DNA from: Gadus chalcogrammus
Taxonomy: Eukaryota; Chordata; Actinopteri; Gadiformes; Gadidae
Length of the DNA stretch: 64,000 bases
Assembly (NCBI RefSeq): GCF_026213295.1
Contig: NC_079418.1
Span: forward strand, 11,622,380 to 11,686,379
Reading direction: 5' to 3'
The notes beneath the pieces are model-generated. The model was not told the origin of the DNA. It saw only the letters and a list, made by a program, of their open reading frames with translations, and searched no databases. Both the position numbers and the translations under genes were made by a program. Numbering within the stretch: position 1 is the stretch's first letter; each line of letters opens with the position of its first letter. Shown in pieces: positions 22,547 to 34,693 of the stretch.

Positions 22547-25284
22547 CAAGCGTCTCCGAGGCGGGCATCTCCGTGGTGATGTGGCGAAACGCCAAACTGC
22601 AACACATTTGTTGCGTAACATTCTTCCACTGACCTACATGTGTGTGTGTGCGTTTAGTCCAGCCCTCAGCATCCACTCTGAAAACCCCTCCCAAACAAGG
22701 GATTCCTCCTGTTGACAGGCCTAGGCCGTATGCTTACAGCACACAGGTGCCCCTCGCGGAGGTTAATTAGCCGCTTGGTGGCCGAAGGAACACGGCCGTG
22801 ACATTTATTAGTCTCCCTTTCTATAACATTCCACTCTGTTCTCTCTGAATTGTGCCATCGTGTGGGATCCTCTCGTTAAACGTTGCTCTGGTGACCTGGT
22901 CGCCCCATCCTCGCAGGCTCTGGCACATCTGTAGAGAAACACCTCATCACGGAGACAGAGATGGAGAGAGACACTCATTTGGGATACTGTTGGTGTTAAA
23001 TGGCGACAGGTGGTGAGTGAACAGGGATAACACTATAGCCAGGGAGATAAACAGAATATAGTGGAGAGAGAGAGAGGGGATCATAGCTGCTAAGCTTGTT
23101 AGAACAAGATACTATTTGACAACGCCAATTTGGAGCAGACAGACAAACACTCAGACATACACAAAATATGGTGTTTTTGATATAAATCAAAATCCCAATG
23201 TATTACTTCTGTTTAAACTCGTGACGAATACCCTTTTCTCACCACATGCAATGTTCCCAATATTGCATTGTGCCTGAAACATGCCAGGAGCTAGTATGTG
23301 GACATGGTTACAAAGGCATTATTAAGCAAATGTATCTAAAGTAACTGCTAATAATAAAAAAATTCTGTTGGACCAGGAACATAATCAAATGGATTCTGAT
23401 ATAAAAAATAAGTTTGAGTAAGGTTAGTTTCCAAACTGGTTGACCGTTGGGTCATTGGAAAAATCCTACCAACAGGTTTGCTTGGATAAAATATAATATA
23501 TATAATATTCTTCAGATTCACTTGGTGATGAAGTGTGTCTTTGAAGTTTTGTTCCTCCTCCAGCCATCAGACTGAGACACTCTTGCTCCCTTCGCTCATT
23601 CTGACTCTGGTTCAGAGTAAAGTAAAAACCTATTCTCCTCTGAGAAAAGCCTTACGTGCACATATCTTCTGCTCAGATTTAACATTGTTACTCTGTCTAT
23701 TCTGGGCTTAATAATCATTGCTCAGTCGATTTACCTTCCTCAGTCCCCCCAATTTATTTGGAAATACTGCTGAGCTGCCTGTTGATCCAACGCCCTCCTC
23801 TCAGCATCAGTAGACCAGGATGGTAACACACACTACAACACTTTCCCCCAAATATGGCTGCTTTGGATTGCATTGGGTTGGTAGAGGAAATTAAGCTACT
23901 TCTGTTAATATTTGGCAGGGATTTAAGAATATTATGAAGGCAATATTACGAAACATGACGTCAGGTAATCATCATTGACATGTTTCTGCACGAGGTATAG
24001 GCATTTTTATAAGGCCTATTTGCATGTGACTGATTAATTGAAATCAATCCATTCAAAGCGATTTACTGATTTAAATACTGAATTTCATTTGTGTGTGTCT
24101 GCCTGCCATCCTAATTTATAAATAGGTTGGATTTTGGTGTTTGTTTGTGGCTCACATTTGTTGGCAGTATATTGCAACCCACTCTTTGTGGGTTGCAATA
24201 GCTTATTTATCTCCATTTTATCTTTGGTTATTTGATGCAGACACTAATCTTATTCTTATGATGTGTTTTCTTTTGCGTACAAAGCCTAATAGTTTACAAT
24301 TGTACACAGTTATCTGGCAAGGTTATGATTCGTGCTTTGATTCAGGTATTGTATTGATTTGGGCGGGTTTTAAACTTGGATTGGGCTGGAACTCTCTGAT
24401 CTGGTTACACTGGTCTCGTGAGGCTATTTGGTACCAATGTTTCGGGCATCCCACTACTAAGTAAAGTTGTGTGCTTCATTTCTGAATAATTGGTCTACCA
24501 AGAGGGTAGAAGAAGTTAGACACAATCTGACTAACTGTAACCCAACCTGATCACTATTTATAAACAAACAAATGTGAGCCAGCAAATGTATTGCAAGCTG
24601 CGTCTCTGTGAAGGTAAAAAAAAACCTGGCTTCGGCAATTGCCGTCCATTCCATGAACGTAAAACAATGAGGAGAGTTGCTTTTGCGTTATATTCGCAGC
24701 ACGGTCAAATAAAAAGTAAACTCACTAACAAACACAACTTTTCCCAAAATGCGCAGGCATTGAAACATAAGCAGAGGAGAGCTGGCGTGATGTTTTTTTT
24801 AAACTGTAGCAGGCTATGGTGAATATTATGCTAATGGAGGGGTCTGGTGAAAAGCTAGTGGTAATGTCCGTGACTAGGGTGAGGAACCACGGAGCAGAGG
24901 TGTGAGCTGCCTGTAGCCCCGTGTGTGTCTCATCTAACCCTGAATACTGAATGCCAATGACTTAGCGGTTCGGCTAAAGGAAGCGGTAATGCCCTGCGCC
25001 GAGGGAGGTGGGTGTTAAATAGTCATTTTTATGCGGCTGTAATGGAAATGCTGATGTTTGGGATTCCACTGCACTGTTGCAGAAATATTATTCTTTTTGC
25101 ATGGGAAAGAAAATTGCAAACGATAATGTTTTGTAAAGTGTAAAAATCCTAGCAAATAATATCTTAGAATATATACTAAATATAGTGATTTGAGCATTAT
25201 ATTTTATTCAATCATTTAATCAGGCATTTCATGTTGTCTTCTATAATAGTCTATGGTTGGCCTTGTTTCAAGGAGCCAAAATGT
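22547..25284. other. unassigned non-coding DNA
   Basis: No gene is recognised over 2.7 kb. A perfect 11-bp stem with a 5-nt loop lies at 24172-24198 (TTGCAACCCAC and its complement). A short GA run lies near 23060-23080. Confidence 0.4.
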
Positions 25285-25288
25285 TTAA

Positions 25289-25500
25289 AGGGCCCCAATT
25301 AAACCAGAGTTAAGTGTGATTAGCCATTACAAGCCTGTTGAAAATCAGACTTTTCCTGTGTTTTTCAGTGTCCACCTAGATGTATGATCGATATGTGAGC
25401 AACCTTTGCTACAGTCCACTTGCTAGGCCGGTGGAGTGATCTATCCAACATACATCTAGGCACAGTCAGTGGCATAATATGGTGGTATAATAGGGGTCCT
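25289..25500. mobile_element. TTAA-flanked MITE, 212 bp
   Basis: The ends AGGGCCCCAATTA and TAATAGGGGTCCT are inverted repeats with few mismatches. TTAA lies directly outside both (25285-25288 and 25501-25504). An internal inverted pair CCTAGATGTATG / CATACATCTAGG (near 25375 and 25450) adds foldback potential. TTAA suggests Kolobok or piggyBac. Confidence 0.75.
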
Positions 25501-25504
25501 TTAA

Positions 25505-28442
25505 CTTACAACTTTTATAATTATGACTAAATTATGTTTTATCCAAAAAATACTCCAAATGCACACTGTTGTGTAGTAGGTAACGCTCACTTTTATAATC
25601 CCAGAGATGCAATTTATGTGCAGGATGGTCTACCCATTTAAGTGACTGCAACTATTTCATCACTCCAAAGGCCATTGGGAAGATTTTTCCATTCAGGCAT
25701 AAACAGCGCTATGAAGGTGTTTTGTTTTCTGCAACTAAGTAATTAAATATTTGTATTGATACATGGTTGAGTATGCTGCTGATGTTGAGACTGCTGCTCA
25801 AACAGTGTGCCATTCGATGCCAGTTGGGGCTGACGTGGCTGTGGTTAGCTGTCATACAGCGGTTCGGTCTCACTGCACTAGCTTGTTAACCGAAATACAA
25901 GCCAAAAAAAAAATATACATATAGAATCGCAGACCCAAGGTGGGCAACGGATCAGGGTCTCCATGGTAACCACTTGTTCCCTTTTCCATATGTTAATGAA
26001 AAACAAAGGGACAACAAATGATGAATGCCAATGAAAGCACATCATGCCCCGCTGTCACCCTTAGCAGCATGCTCACTTCCTCCCTCGTGGTGGGTCTGGC
26101 AATGCTGCAAAGAAAAACCTACTGAGGTGTGTGTCTACTAGTGAGACTTGAACGAATCACATTACAAGAGGTCTCATGAACAGGCTACACATGATATCTA
26201 TAGGTATATATGATAGATTATCACACATCAATTAATTAAGTATCAGCAGAAACAATATTCACATGGTAAAGAAAAGTGTCTTTGCAAAGCGTACACTAGA
26301 ATTTGATTGGGGCCGTTGAAATCACCCATGCCCCAAACATTAATCTTCAAAAGAATATCCGATACAAGCAATTGCATTTCATTACAATCAGAATATCTGA
26401 CAGAATAAATGACACTTCAGTACTTTCAGAAAACCATACAATCAACAGGTAGTCAAAGTAAGATACACAAGAATCAGATAACCTTTCTATCATCCTCGTC
26501 AGTAACTGTAATTAAAACTGTTTCACCTGACAAACAGTGAGCCGAGGAGTGTCGTAGCGTTGCCGGTCGGAGATCCATCAGCAGCATAGCCGGTGTGACT
26601 GGGGCCTGCTTTCAACCTTCCCTCCGCCTCCCTGTTCCTTCGTGTGACTACAGGAAAAATAGGACACAGACACACTGACATACAGATACCTGCAAAAAAG
26701 GTTGCACATCAATGCCATATTTCTTCAGTTTGGAACGTGATAGTAGCTCACACTTCTTTGCACAATCAAAGTTTTTATTGTTCTTTTCTTGTTTGATGAG
26801 GTGACTATAACACAACCTTTCAAATGGACTTCATATGGTGTTCGGAGATCAACCCATCCACTCTGTGGTGTCCACATCTGCCCAGAGAGAGCTTGTACTG
26901 CTAACCCATGACAGACTATTCTGGGGCTCTCTAGGGGGCAGTGTTGCTTCACAACACTCGTGTGCCTGTGTACGTGCGCGTGTTGTGGATATAAGAGGGG
27001 AGGCGCTGGGGAGTTGGGGGTGATGGTAGGGGGTGCTGGTTGAGGTGTGAGAGAAAGAAAAAGAAAACTTTGAAATATAATGGAAGGATTTTGAGCAAGA
27101 AAAAAGCAACATGAGGTAAATGGGTGTATGATGTGAGAGGTGCGGTGAGATGGGTCATACAGTCTTTTGAATGTAAAAAATAGGAGGCCTTCTATGAGTG
27201 AATGTAATTGAACAAGGGATGTGATACGTGTAGAGAGAGACAGCCTTTTGATGTGCATGGAATACGGGGTAGCATGGGGTTTCTCAGCTCCAAAAAGTAT
27301 CAAACGGAACCCACATTGACGACAAAAAAGAAGAAAAAGTACATGCCCTCCCGAAGAGAACCTGATCTCCATTGTTTTTGGTTCAAGGTATGCAAATAAA
27401 TGCTAATTCATATACGCACCACAATTCAAGGTGCCAAACAGGGCCGGAGGCGGCTGGTGGCCCTATGCTGGGATCATGTTTGGTTTGGGTATATTAATAG
27501 CACCCTCTGGTAGTTAATTCCAGATACACAGCATGTGTGACCGTCTGACTTCACACCAGGCTGAAGGCTTCTTTCACGACCCCCTCCCCCCCTCCTATCT
27601 GCCAGCCTCCTCCTCCTTCGCTTCCCCCTCGTATTCTGTCTCTTTGGCTTCCTCCTTCACATTAAGATCTTCCTCCACCTCCTCCTCCTCCACCAACTCT
27701 GCCTTCCCTCAGCGGGTCTAGCCAAGAAGAGACGACCCTCGATCAAAGGCAGAGCCACTCATTTGGAGGTCCCACAGGAGGGGGCTGATTTGGACGTTCC
27801 GGGGGGGGGGGGTTGTATAATTCCATTTATTCCAAACACGGAGAGCCTCGATGATGCATGGAAAAAACTAAAAGAGCAGGCTTTGAGCAATGTTCCCTCC
27901 CATTTTAAAAAGTTTGAGAAAACACAGAAACACTCATTATCAGATTTATTCAAGATCCAAACAATATATTGCACAGTGTGATGAGTAGATTGTATCTTAT
28001 GGCCCGGCTGGCTGTCTTGTAATGGGGGCTCTTGTAGTCGTTTTTGGTTTCACTAAACATGAATGGTCAGAATCCCCCACATCTTGTGTCTGGGGGGTCT
28101 CCAAACTATGTTTAGCCTTAAGAACACACGCCTGATGGGGCCGAGACCTTGTAGTGTGGACTCTGCATCCATTGGTTGCCATGGCCCAATCCCTAAGTGC
28201 GGAATCACAGACTTTGCTGTGCATTCTCGCAAAATTAGTAAGGCTTTAGGGCTGTCCCAATGTCGAATTCCAAAGGGCCTGAGGGTTTGAGTCCACACTT
28301 ACCGAGTCCTTTCAGGAGTCGCATCAGTGCAGACTTTCCCTAAGGGGATTACCCACAGTTCAAAGCGTTGGGACGTTTACAGCGGAGACAATAGGGAAAT
28401 CCGAAAATTAGGAAGGTAAAAAACAACACGACGCTACTGTCA
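25505..28442. other. unassigned non-coding DNA
   Basis: No gene is recognised. A polypyrimidine-rich stretch lies at 27570-27700. The words GGGCTGTCCCAATGTCG near 28250 and GTTGGGACG near 28367 hint at a decayed DNA transposon. Confidence 0.4.
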
Positions 28443-29485
28443 ATAGGATAGGATATATTTATTTGTCAGAAGTACAACGAAATTCAGTGCACTCACGTAC
28501 TGGTCTCATTTAAAAAGGTAACATAATAAATAATAAATAAATAAAGAAAATACATTCAACATTTTGTTCACTCACTACATTCATGTCGTCATACACTATA
28601 CCGTTAACTTAGTGCCATTGTATGCCTAAAACATAGTAAAAAATAAATAAAATAGTATGCCTTAAAATAGTAGTACAAATATGTAAAGTGCTGAGCATTG
28701 CATTACATGTGGACGTCACGGATTAATGCTGTCGGAACTAGTGGATTTATTTTCAGGTCAGAGTTAAGTATGGTGACTGCTTTGGGATATAAACTGTTTA
28801 TGAATCTTGTGGTGCGTGTTCTGATGGACCTGTAACGTTTCCCTGAGGGCAGCAGTTCAAACAGATAGTTGGCAGGGTGGTATGAGTCTTTCATAATGTT
28901 GTGTGTCTTCTGCAAGCATCGGGAATTGAAGATGGTGTCCATGGTAGGTAACTGTTGGTTGATGATGTTTTGGGCGGTTTTAATAATCCTCTGCAGTGAC
29001 TTCCTGTCTGCAGCAGAATTGCTACCGTACCACGACAGGATTCCGTAGGTGAGCACACTCTCGATGGAGCAGCGATAGAAGGACCTTAGGTGCTGTTGTG
29101 AGAGATTGACTTTCCTGAGTGTGCGGAGAAAGTATAGCCGCTGCTGTGCTTTCTTAACTATTGCTGTTGTGTTTATTGCCCATGATAAGTTCTCTGAGAT
29201 GTGTATGCCCAAGAATTTGAAGCTGGACACCCACTCCACCGTCTCCCCGTTGATGTGTAGTGGTGTGTGTGTGTCCTGCTTTTTCCTGTAATCAATGATC
29301 AGTTCTTCTGTTTTTTTGATGTTGAGGCTCAGGTTGTTCTCTGAGCACCACTCTGTCAGCCTTTGAACCTCCTCTCTGTAATTGGCCTCATCACCTTTGG
29401 TGATCAGACCCACCACAGTTGTGTCATCTGCGAATTTCACTATGGTGTTGGTAGTGTGAGATGGGGCACAGTCATGATGCGCGAC
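28443..29485 (-). mobile_element. 5'-truncated LINE (CR1/L2-Rex1 group)
   Basis: The minus strand holds the 3' part of a non-LTR element: the last third of the reverse transcriptase, then a 3' UTR. The 3' end reads TGAATTTCGTTGTACTTCTG, then an ATAAATA word and a short TATCC repeat, which resembles fish L2/Rex1 3' ends. Homology starts near 29485, as expected for 5' truncation. No target duplication was identified. Confidence 0.75.
28703..29485 (-). pseudogene. LINE reverse transcriptase, C-terminal part
   Basis: This non-LTR reverse transcriptase would copy LINE RNA at a nicked target. The open frame starts within the palm: NTIVKFADDTTVVGL, with the FADD catalytic box at about 29423-29434. 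It continues through WCSENNLSLNIKKTEELIID, SSFKFLGIHISENLSW, KKAQQRLYFLRTLRK, the YRCSIESVLTYGILSWYG block and the C-terminal LLPSGKRYRSIRTRTTRFIN. It has no stop before its natural end, so the copy is relatively young, but it lacks the endonuclease and fingers. The upstream Met codon at 29524 lies in flanking DNA and is not the native start. The clade is CR1/L2/Rex1 by motif style; I cannot separate these by eye. Confidence 0.82.
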
Positions 29486-29930
29486 CAGATGGGAATTTCG
29501 GCGCTTTTTAGTGAGACAGATCATTTGGATCAGCTCACCAACAAGAGCAGGCTCTTTCAGCTCCCGAACGGCTCTTCATATTACCACTTATACCTTATAT
29601 AATGTAGCCCGTTCTGACTTATGATTAGTATGTGTAGGCCTATATATTACCTAAATTATTTATCCTTTGTACTGAATTATTCAAAAGTAAAAATTAAATG
29701 TTCTAATTTCAATAAATTGCTGTAGACGATTGTTTTCTTTGCATTTACAAAACAAAAAACTCAAAATGAAAATTCCAAAGCCGGGTCAGCAACATCTTTG
29801 TCATTAAAAGTTGCCATGGTAACATGTGCTCTCATGAAGTGCTGTCCCAATACATACCTATCTGAGCGCATTTGGCCTCACACACTCACTCACTTAAGTT
29901 GCACCTGGGATCAATTAAGTCTGTGAGTCC
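29486..29930. other. unassigned DNA, possibly hAT-derived
   Basis: CTCTTTCAGCTCCCGAACGG near 29555 recalls hAT subterminal sequence in fish, but no paired end is seen. GTGCTGTCCCAATAC near 29840 resembles another transposon terminus. Confidence 0.3.
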
Positions 29931-29933
29931 TTA

Positions 29934-30576
29934 GGCTACGTTTACACGATGACGGTCTGACCAGAAGACGCAAAAGTGGCGTCGCGTCTTCACTTGTTAT
30001 TCCGCGTTTAGACAAGCGTTTTCGGGAGGAAATCTGTGTGCATACGGTGACGCAAAAGTGTGTGGAATTCGATTGGGTATGCAGGCCAGGCGGCTAGGTT
30101 AGTGCTGTGATATATTATCACACAACACCGCCATGTCTGAGCGCATGAGTAGAATCTTCCTTCTTCTCTTATCCGTGCCACAAAAACCAAAAAGATCCTT
30201 CTCTGTTCAGTAACACTATCTGTACATATCCTGTACATTTCGTGGAAAGACTCCTGTACGCTTGTTAGAGCTGCCAGAGCAGCTTGAAGGTCCGACGCAT
30301 GGAAATAATCCGACATGTTTGTTTATTTCCTTGTACTGGCAAATGTATGTGACGTAAACACGTATGCGACGTGAGCAGATCTGAGCAGTGTTTTGCGTCT
30401 TGGCAGTGTAGACGGAAACGCTACGGCGGAGCGTATTCAACTTTTCCACTCTGGAGGGTGGTTTCAGATTTATGCATTTTCATGACCTAAAAACGCTGTC
30501 ACCGTCTAAATGAAAGGCACTTCCGATAAAATATTTCGTCGTTTTCACCCACAAGCGTCCTCGTGCAAACGGGGCC
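29934..30576. mobile_element. PIF/Harbinger-type MITE with TTA target duplication, 643 bp
   Basis: GGCTACGTTTACACGATGAC at 29934 pairs with the complement of the right end (GTCCTCGTGCAAACGGGGCC). TTA lies directly outside both ends (29931-29933 and 30577-30579), with further similarity beyond (AGTCCTTA / TTAGTCC). A 102-codon minus frame (30008-30316) beginning MSDYFHASDLQAALAALTS may be the first exon of the source element's protein, but no nuclease motif is present. Confidence 0.78.
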
Positions 30577-30579
30577 TTA

Positions 30580-31529
30580 GTCCTTAGTCATGAGGGGTGG
30601 CTTTGGCATTGGGCCCATAAGTGCTGCTAGCATAGCATATATACTTCTATCCACTTGACTAACCTTTTGGACTGACCCAGGATACCGTCGCAAAAACAGC
30701 ATGTTGACATAAAGCACAGAGCATAACTTATTCACAGTTTAACCAATTAATAACTCATTGGCTGGACAGCATTGAGCATGGTTTTATCTGTAGTTCTTAA
30801 TCAGTTGGATGGTTAGGGGACGTCACAACAGGGTATAATTAATACAAGCATGTTTCATTTGTTTTTTTATTTTACTTACAGTTCAACTCATGTGTTTCAC
30901 CATTCACAGCCCCGTCAGAAGAAACATGAATGGTAGAAAATGTTCAGGTTTTGTTTTGTGTGCTTCAGATATTTGTTTTGCGCAGGGCACTCGAGAGAAC
31001 AACACTGGATTTAAGGAGTCATCATAAACGCGGTCATGCACCATTGCATCATCCTTTGAATGACTTGGGTTCCAGCACAATCTGCAATAGTCCCTGTGGT
31101 AGCTTGTTCGTGATGGGCATCCAATCTTTCTGTGGGCCGGCAATGTTCCCGACGCCAGCCAACCGAGGGCAGTTTAGCACTTTGAACTCCTTAAACACAT
31201 ATTTAGGTTTACCAATACCGTTTAGATTCTGTTGGTTTTATAACATTAAACCAAGCTGTCATCTGACTGGATACGCTATAGGAGGTCAGTGCCAACCGGG
31301 GTCAAAGTTGAAATTGCTTCAGAATCCGAGCTGTCTGTTATGCCCATGTAGTGTCAACGCTATGTTTGGCCTTCAAGGCTGATCTTCATGGGAAAACCAT
31401 GGCACCGCAGACGCTGACAGCTCCTCATGTGTTGATATACCCTGGGGAAAATTAAATGTACTTAGGATAATTAATCTCAGTATACTTAATGTACAGCACC
31501 ATACTTTTAATATAACCACCAAGAGCCCA
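30580..31529. other. unassigned non-coding DNA
   Basis: I see no gene. A 150-codon plus frame at 30930-31382 has no recognisable domain and is probably chance. Confidence 0.4.
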
Positions 31530-31745
31530 AGAGGGGGAGACAGAACTGAGCGTAACAGTACCCCCCCCTCAATGGGCGCCTCCAGGCGACCCACCAGGTC
31601 TATCAGGGTGCTCCTCATGGAAATCTCGGACCAAGGATGCATCAAAGATGTTGCTGCAGCGCTGCCAGCTACGTTCCTCAGGGCCATAACCCTCCCAGTC
31701 CACCAAGTACTGTTAACCCCGGCCCCGTCGGCGTTGAAATCGTAC
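31530..31745 (-). pseudogene. pol: Gypsy integrase C-terminal chromodomain relic
   Basis: Reading the minus strand, RRRGRG is followed by a stop and then [32 protein letters not shown] and a terminal stop, then a G-rich stretch. This is the chromodomain that ends integrase in fish chromovirus-type Gypsy elements (Sushi/Jule style), which directs integration to marked chromatin. The aromatic and acidic positions of the fold are preserved. The rest of the element is absent on both sides, and the fragment sits between words of the 154-bp repeat family, so it may have inserted there or been carried by it. The G-rich stretch after the stop may be the element's polypurine tract. Confidence 0.8.
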
Positions 31746-31746
31746 T

Positions 31747-32300
31747 GCAAATATTACAGCAGTAGTATACTTATTTTCAATACGCTTAAGTGGAGCTTGA
31801 TGACATCCTGAATGAAATGCACTTTATCGGAAATATATTCTCAATAAACTTGTGAAAACGATTAGTGAAGTGTACTTTAAGATGTATACTGAAAGCTTAG
31901 TTCAAGGACTACAGCAGTAGCATGCTTATTTTCAGTATATTAAAGTTGAGCTTAATGACTCCCTGACACTAATAAACTTTATCTGAAACATATTCTCAAT
32001 AAACGTTAAAAAGATCAGTGAAATATACTTTTAAGAACTATACTGGAATAATACTTTCAATATTACAGCGGTAATATACTTATTTTCAGTATATTACAGT
32101 TGAGCTAAATGAAATCCAGGCAGAAATAAGCTTATTCTGAAATAAATTATAAATAAACTTTGAAAATATCAGTTAAGTATACTTTTAAGATGTATACTGA
32201 AACAAGACTTTAAGTAGATTAGCGTTGGTACATTTATTTCAAGTACACTTACATTGAACTTAAATGGATCTCGGAAGAAGTATACTTTTTAAAAAGTCTA
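31747..32300. repeat. 154-bp tandem repeat, about 3.5 copies
   Basis: The anchor ACAGCAGTAGTATACTTATTTTCAGTATA recurs at about 31756, 31911 and 32065, and in diverged form at about 32219. Other parts of the unit recur at the same spacing (TATTCTCAATAAAC; ACTTTAAGATGTATACTGAA). The copies are clearly diverged. Words from the unit also occur before the chromodomain relic (about 31455-31515). Confidence 0.82.
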
Positions 32301-32489
32301 CCTAAAATATACTTAACAAGAAGTATATTTCAGAAAAAAATATACGTACTTTGGAAATATATTTTTGATACACTTCAGTAGTCTGGCTATTGCCGACCAA
32401 GCTCAATCGTAGATTGCACATTGGTATGGGGAAGCTGTTAATTTTCTTCAGCACAAGAGGCGTGATCAACGGGCCTAGTTCAACTGACT

Positions 32490-32694
32490 ACGTCAGTACG
32501 CCATTGGCTGCTTGCCGTCGCTTCCCTGTCGTCATTGTGTTAAACCAGCCAATAGCGCGGAGGGGAAAAGCCATCTTGGTGATTGGCTCCCACAAAAACG
32601 TATCGGAAAGTGTGCTGTGTATTGTATTGCTCTTCTCCAGACCCTTGTGCAGGTCGAACTCAAATCGCCGACAAAATGGGCGGGGCTGGTGAGT
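32490..32694 (+). promoter_or_regulatory. candidate promoter and first exon
   Basis: Promoter-like words are packed together: ACTACGTCAGTA (CRE-like, about 32488), CCATTGG (32501), AGCCAAT (32548), CCATCTTGG (YY1-like, 32571), GATTGGC (32581) and a GC box GGGCGGGG (32678). The last overlaps an ATG at 32676 with A at -3, followed after 13 nt by a GTGAGT donor (32689). This would be a first exon encoding only MGGA plus one nucleotide. The set is typical of TATA-less vertebrate promoters, but I cannot identify a downstream exon. A MITE carrying its own promoter is the main alternative. Confidence 0.35.
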
Positions 32695-34484
32695 CTAACA
32701 CTTCAGTGCACTTCATTTCCAACAGGGAAGCTTACACTGCATGTTACATCTCTGTCTTAAAAGACGTAGGCCTACTATGGCCGAAGTTCAGAAGACTAAC
32801 TAAAGACTAACAAAAACAAGTGATGTAATGTAGCACATATATGAGTAAGAAAGCCTTAAAGTTCCGAGTTGCAAAAAGTCTGTGCCTGTGTCAGATTGGT
32901 GTACAAATCCCCTTGTTTCCAGAAAGGAAGCCAGTGTATTGTTGGCCCTTGTAGTCACATGGAGGATAACAAGCCAGGCTGGAAAGAAGCCGAGTCCTAT
33001 CCCGCATTTGAACTTTCGACATGTCTTGACCTAGTTTTAGGTCGCTTGAATTGACTGGCAGGCATGAGCTCTGCTGAAGGCGGCTCTGTTTCGAAAATCC
33101 ACCGCCAGAAAAACATTGAATATTCTGTGTTTGTGTGGTGCCAGATGTAGAGGGAGTGTTGTCAATCCATCTGTCAAACAGGCCCTTGTTTATTTTAGGT
33201 TAAACATATTTCAAATTCAATAAAAAATGAATGTTGTTTTTGTCTTGAGTGATTGGATTTTTCATGCTTTGCCACAATACAGTCAACATAGTAAACGTAC
33301 AGCAACAGTAAAGTTTTGATTTGGTTAATGCTCACAGGGTTGTTGTTTGTGTGCAAGAGAAACACAAACAGGAAGGAAGACAAAGAGTAGATGTGAATTG
33401 TCAACACCATTTTAAATTATGTTGAACATATATTTTCAAAATTCCCTCTTTGCCCAACAGCTTCATTTTTCGAACGTTTACAATTTTCCATCAAGAGTTT
33501 ATGAATAGTATTTTGCACGCTTGAGGGTTTTCATTTACTGTTTTTCTTGTCTTTTGAGACTGCAATAAAGAGATCTACTGGACTGAGACACATGAAACCA
33601 CTCCTTGTTATGTTCCAACTTGTACAAAAATCAAACATTGCCAGGTAGGAGAGACGGCAGAGTGTGTACATCATGAGTGTAACCCAACAGAAAGGCAGGA
33701 AGGGAGGGAAAATACATTTTCTGTTGTGAAACAAGGAAAGAGGCAGCTGCCTTCAAGCAAGTCATCATATGCCCGGGGTTAGGCTGCAAAACAACTAGCA
33801 ACAGGAATGCAGTGAACATGGCCGTAGGCCCGGACCGACACGTAGGATTGTGTCTTACGGGTTTATCCAACCTTCTGTTGGCATCCAAATGGAAATGAGC
33901 GAAAATTCAATTTGCGGTGCTGAATATATTCGCCGTCTATGCGGTAACAGTTCACACAATCTAATGTAATGACATTCCCCTCGGATGGAGCAAAAATATG
34001 TAAAATGAGAAGGAGATGACGAAAAAAAAAAATCCCCCCCACACCCCCACCCTCAACGTAATGGATGTTTTCCACCGGGGGAAGTAGCTTTAAATAGGCC
34101 TCCCTGAATGCGTCTCGCACAGCACCCGGGCGACTGTAATGAAGCCAATCACTTTTAATTTAGGCTCCCTGCGTCAGCCCTGTGATGGTATAATTGGGTT
34201 ACATAATTAACACGAGCAGGGCCCAAAAAAAAAAGAATAACAAAATAAACCAAAGCGCCTCCGCCCGCGTCTTGGACGAGGATGGGTGACGCGGGAGGAG
34301 CGGACATGGGTGGCGGGGTGGGTGCTGTTGCTCAGCACCTGATTAGTGGCAGGATCATAGGAAGAGGAGATGCGGTTCGCTCTACTGTGTGGCACCCTTC
34401 CAGACTGAGACAAAGACAAGAAAAAACTGCGACAAGGAAGGAAAAACAAAGAGGTAAAGTACTTATACATTTAGGGGATTTTGC
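32695..34484. other. unassigned non-coding DNA
   Basis: No gene is recognised. 33880-34220 is rich in TAAT-type words and could be conserved regulatory DNA, but this cannot be judged without alignment. Confidence 0.35.
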
Positions 34485-34693
34485 TTGTGGTTGTAAGTGA
34501 CTTGCAACCATTCATTCACACATTCACACACCGACGGCGGAGTCAACTACACAGGGCGACTGCCAGCTCCTCAGAAGCAGTCAGGGTGAGGCGTCTTGCT
34601 CGGGGACACTCTGCTAGGAGGAGCCGGGGATCAAACTAGCAACCTTCCGGTTTTAAGTCAACCCACTCTACCACCTGAGTTACTGCCGACCCA
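34485..34693 (-). mobile_element. tRNA-derived SINE
   Basis: On the minus strand, GTAACTCAGGTGGTAGAGTGG looks like a tRNA A box and GGTTGCTAGTTTGATCCCCG a B box. They are followed by CTCCTCCTAGCAGAG and a body containing GCCCTGTGTAGTTGACTCCG. I recognise this as a widespread teleost SINE layout. The boundaries are approximate. Confidence 0.7.

Noticed and set aside
27533..27981. Host exons at 27533-27981
   Set aside because: The frames are Ser/Pro-rich polypyrimidine translation or short, with no splice context or domain.
30930..31382. 150-residue ORF as a gene
   Set aside because: Composition is unstructured, there is no domain or family resemblance, and nothing supports translation.
33880..34225. 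Conserved non-coding enhancer
   Set aside because: TAAT-rich composition is suggestive, but conservation cannot be judged from one sequence, so it is not claimed as a feature.
34485..34693. A functional tRNA gene
   Set aside because: A and B box-like words are present, but the sequence does not fold into a cloverleaf with intact arms and continues into a SINE body. The same applies to 21680-21865.
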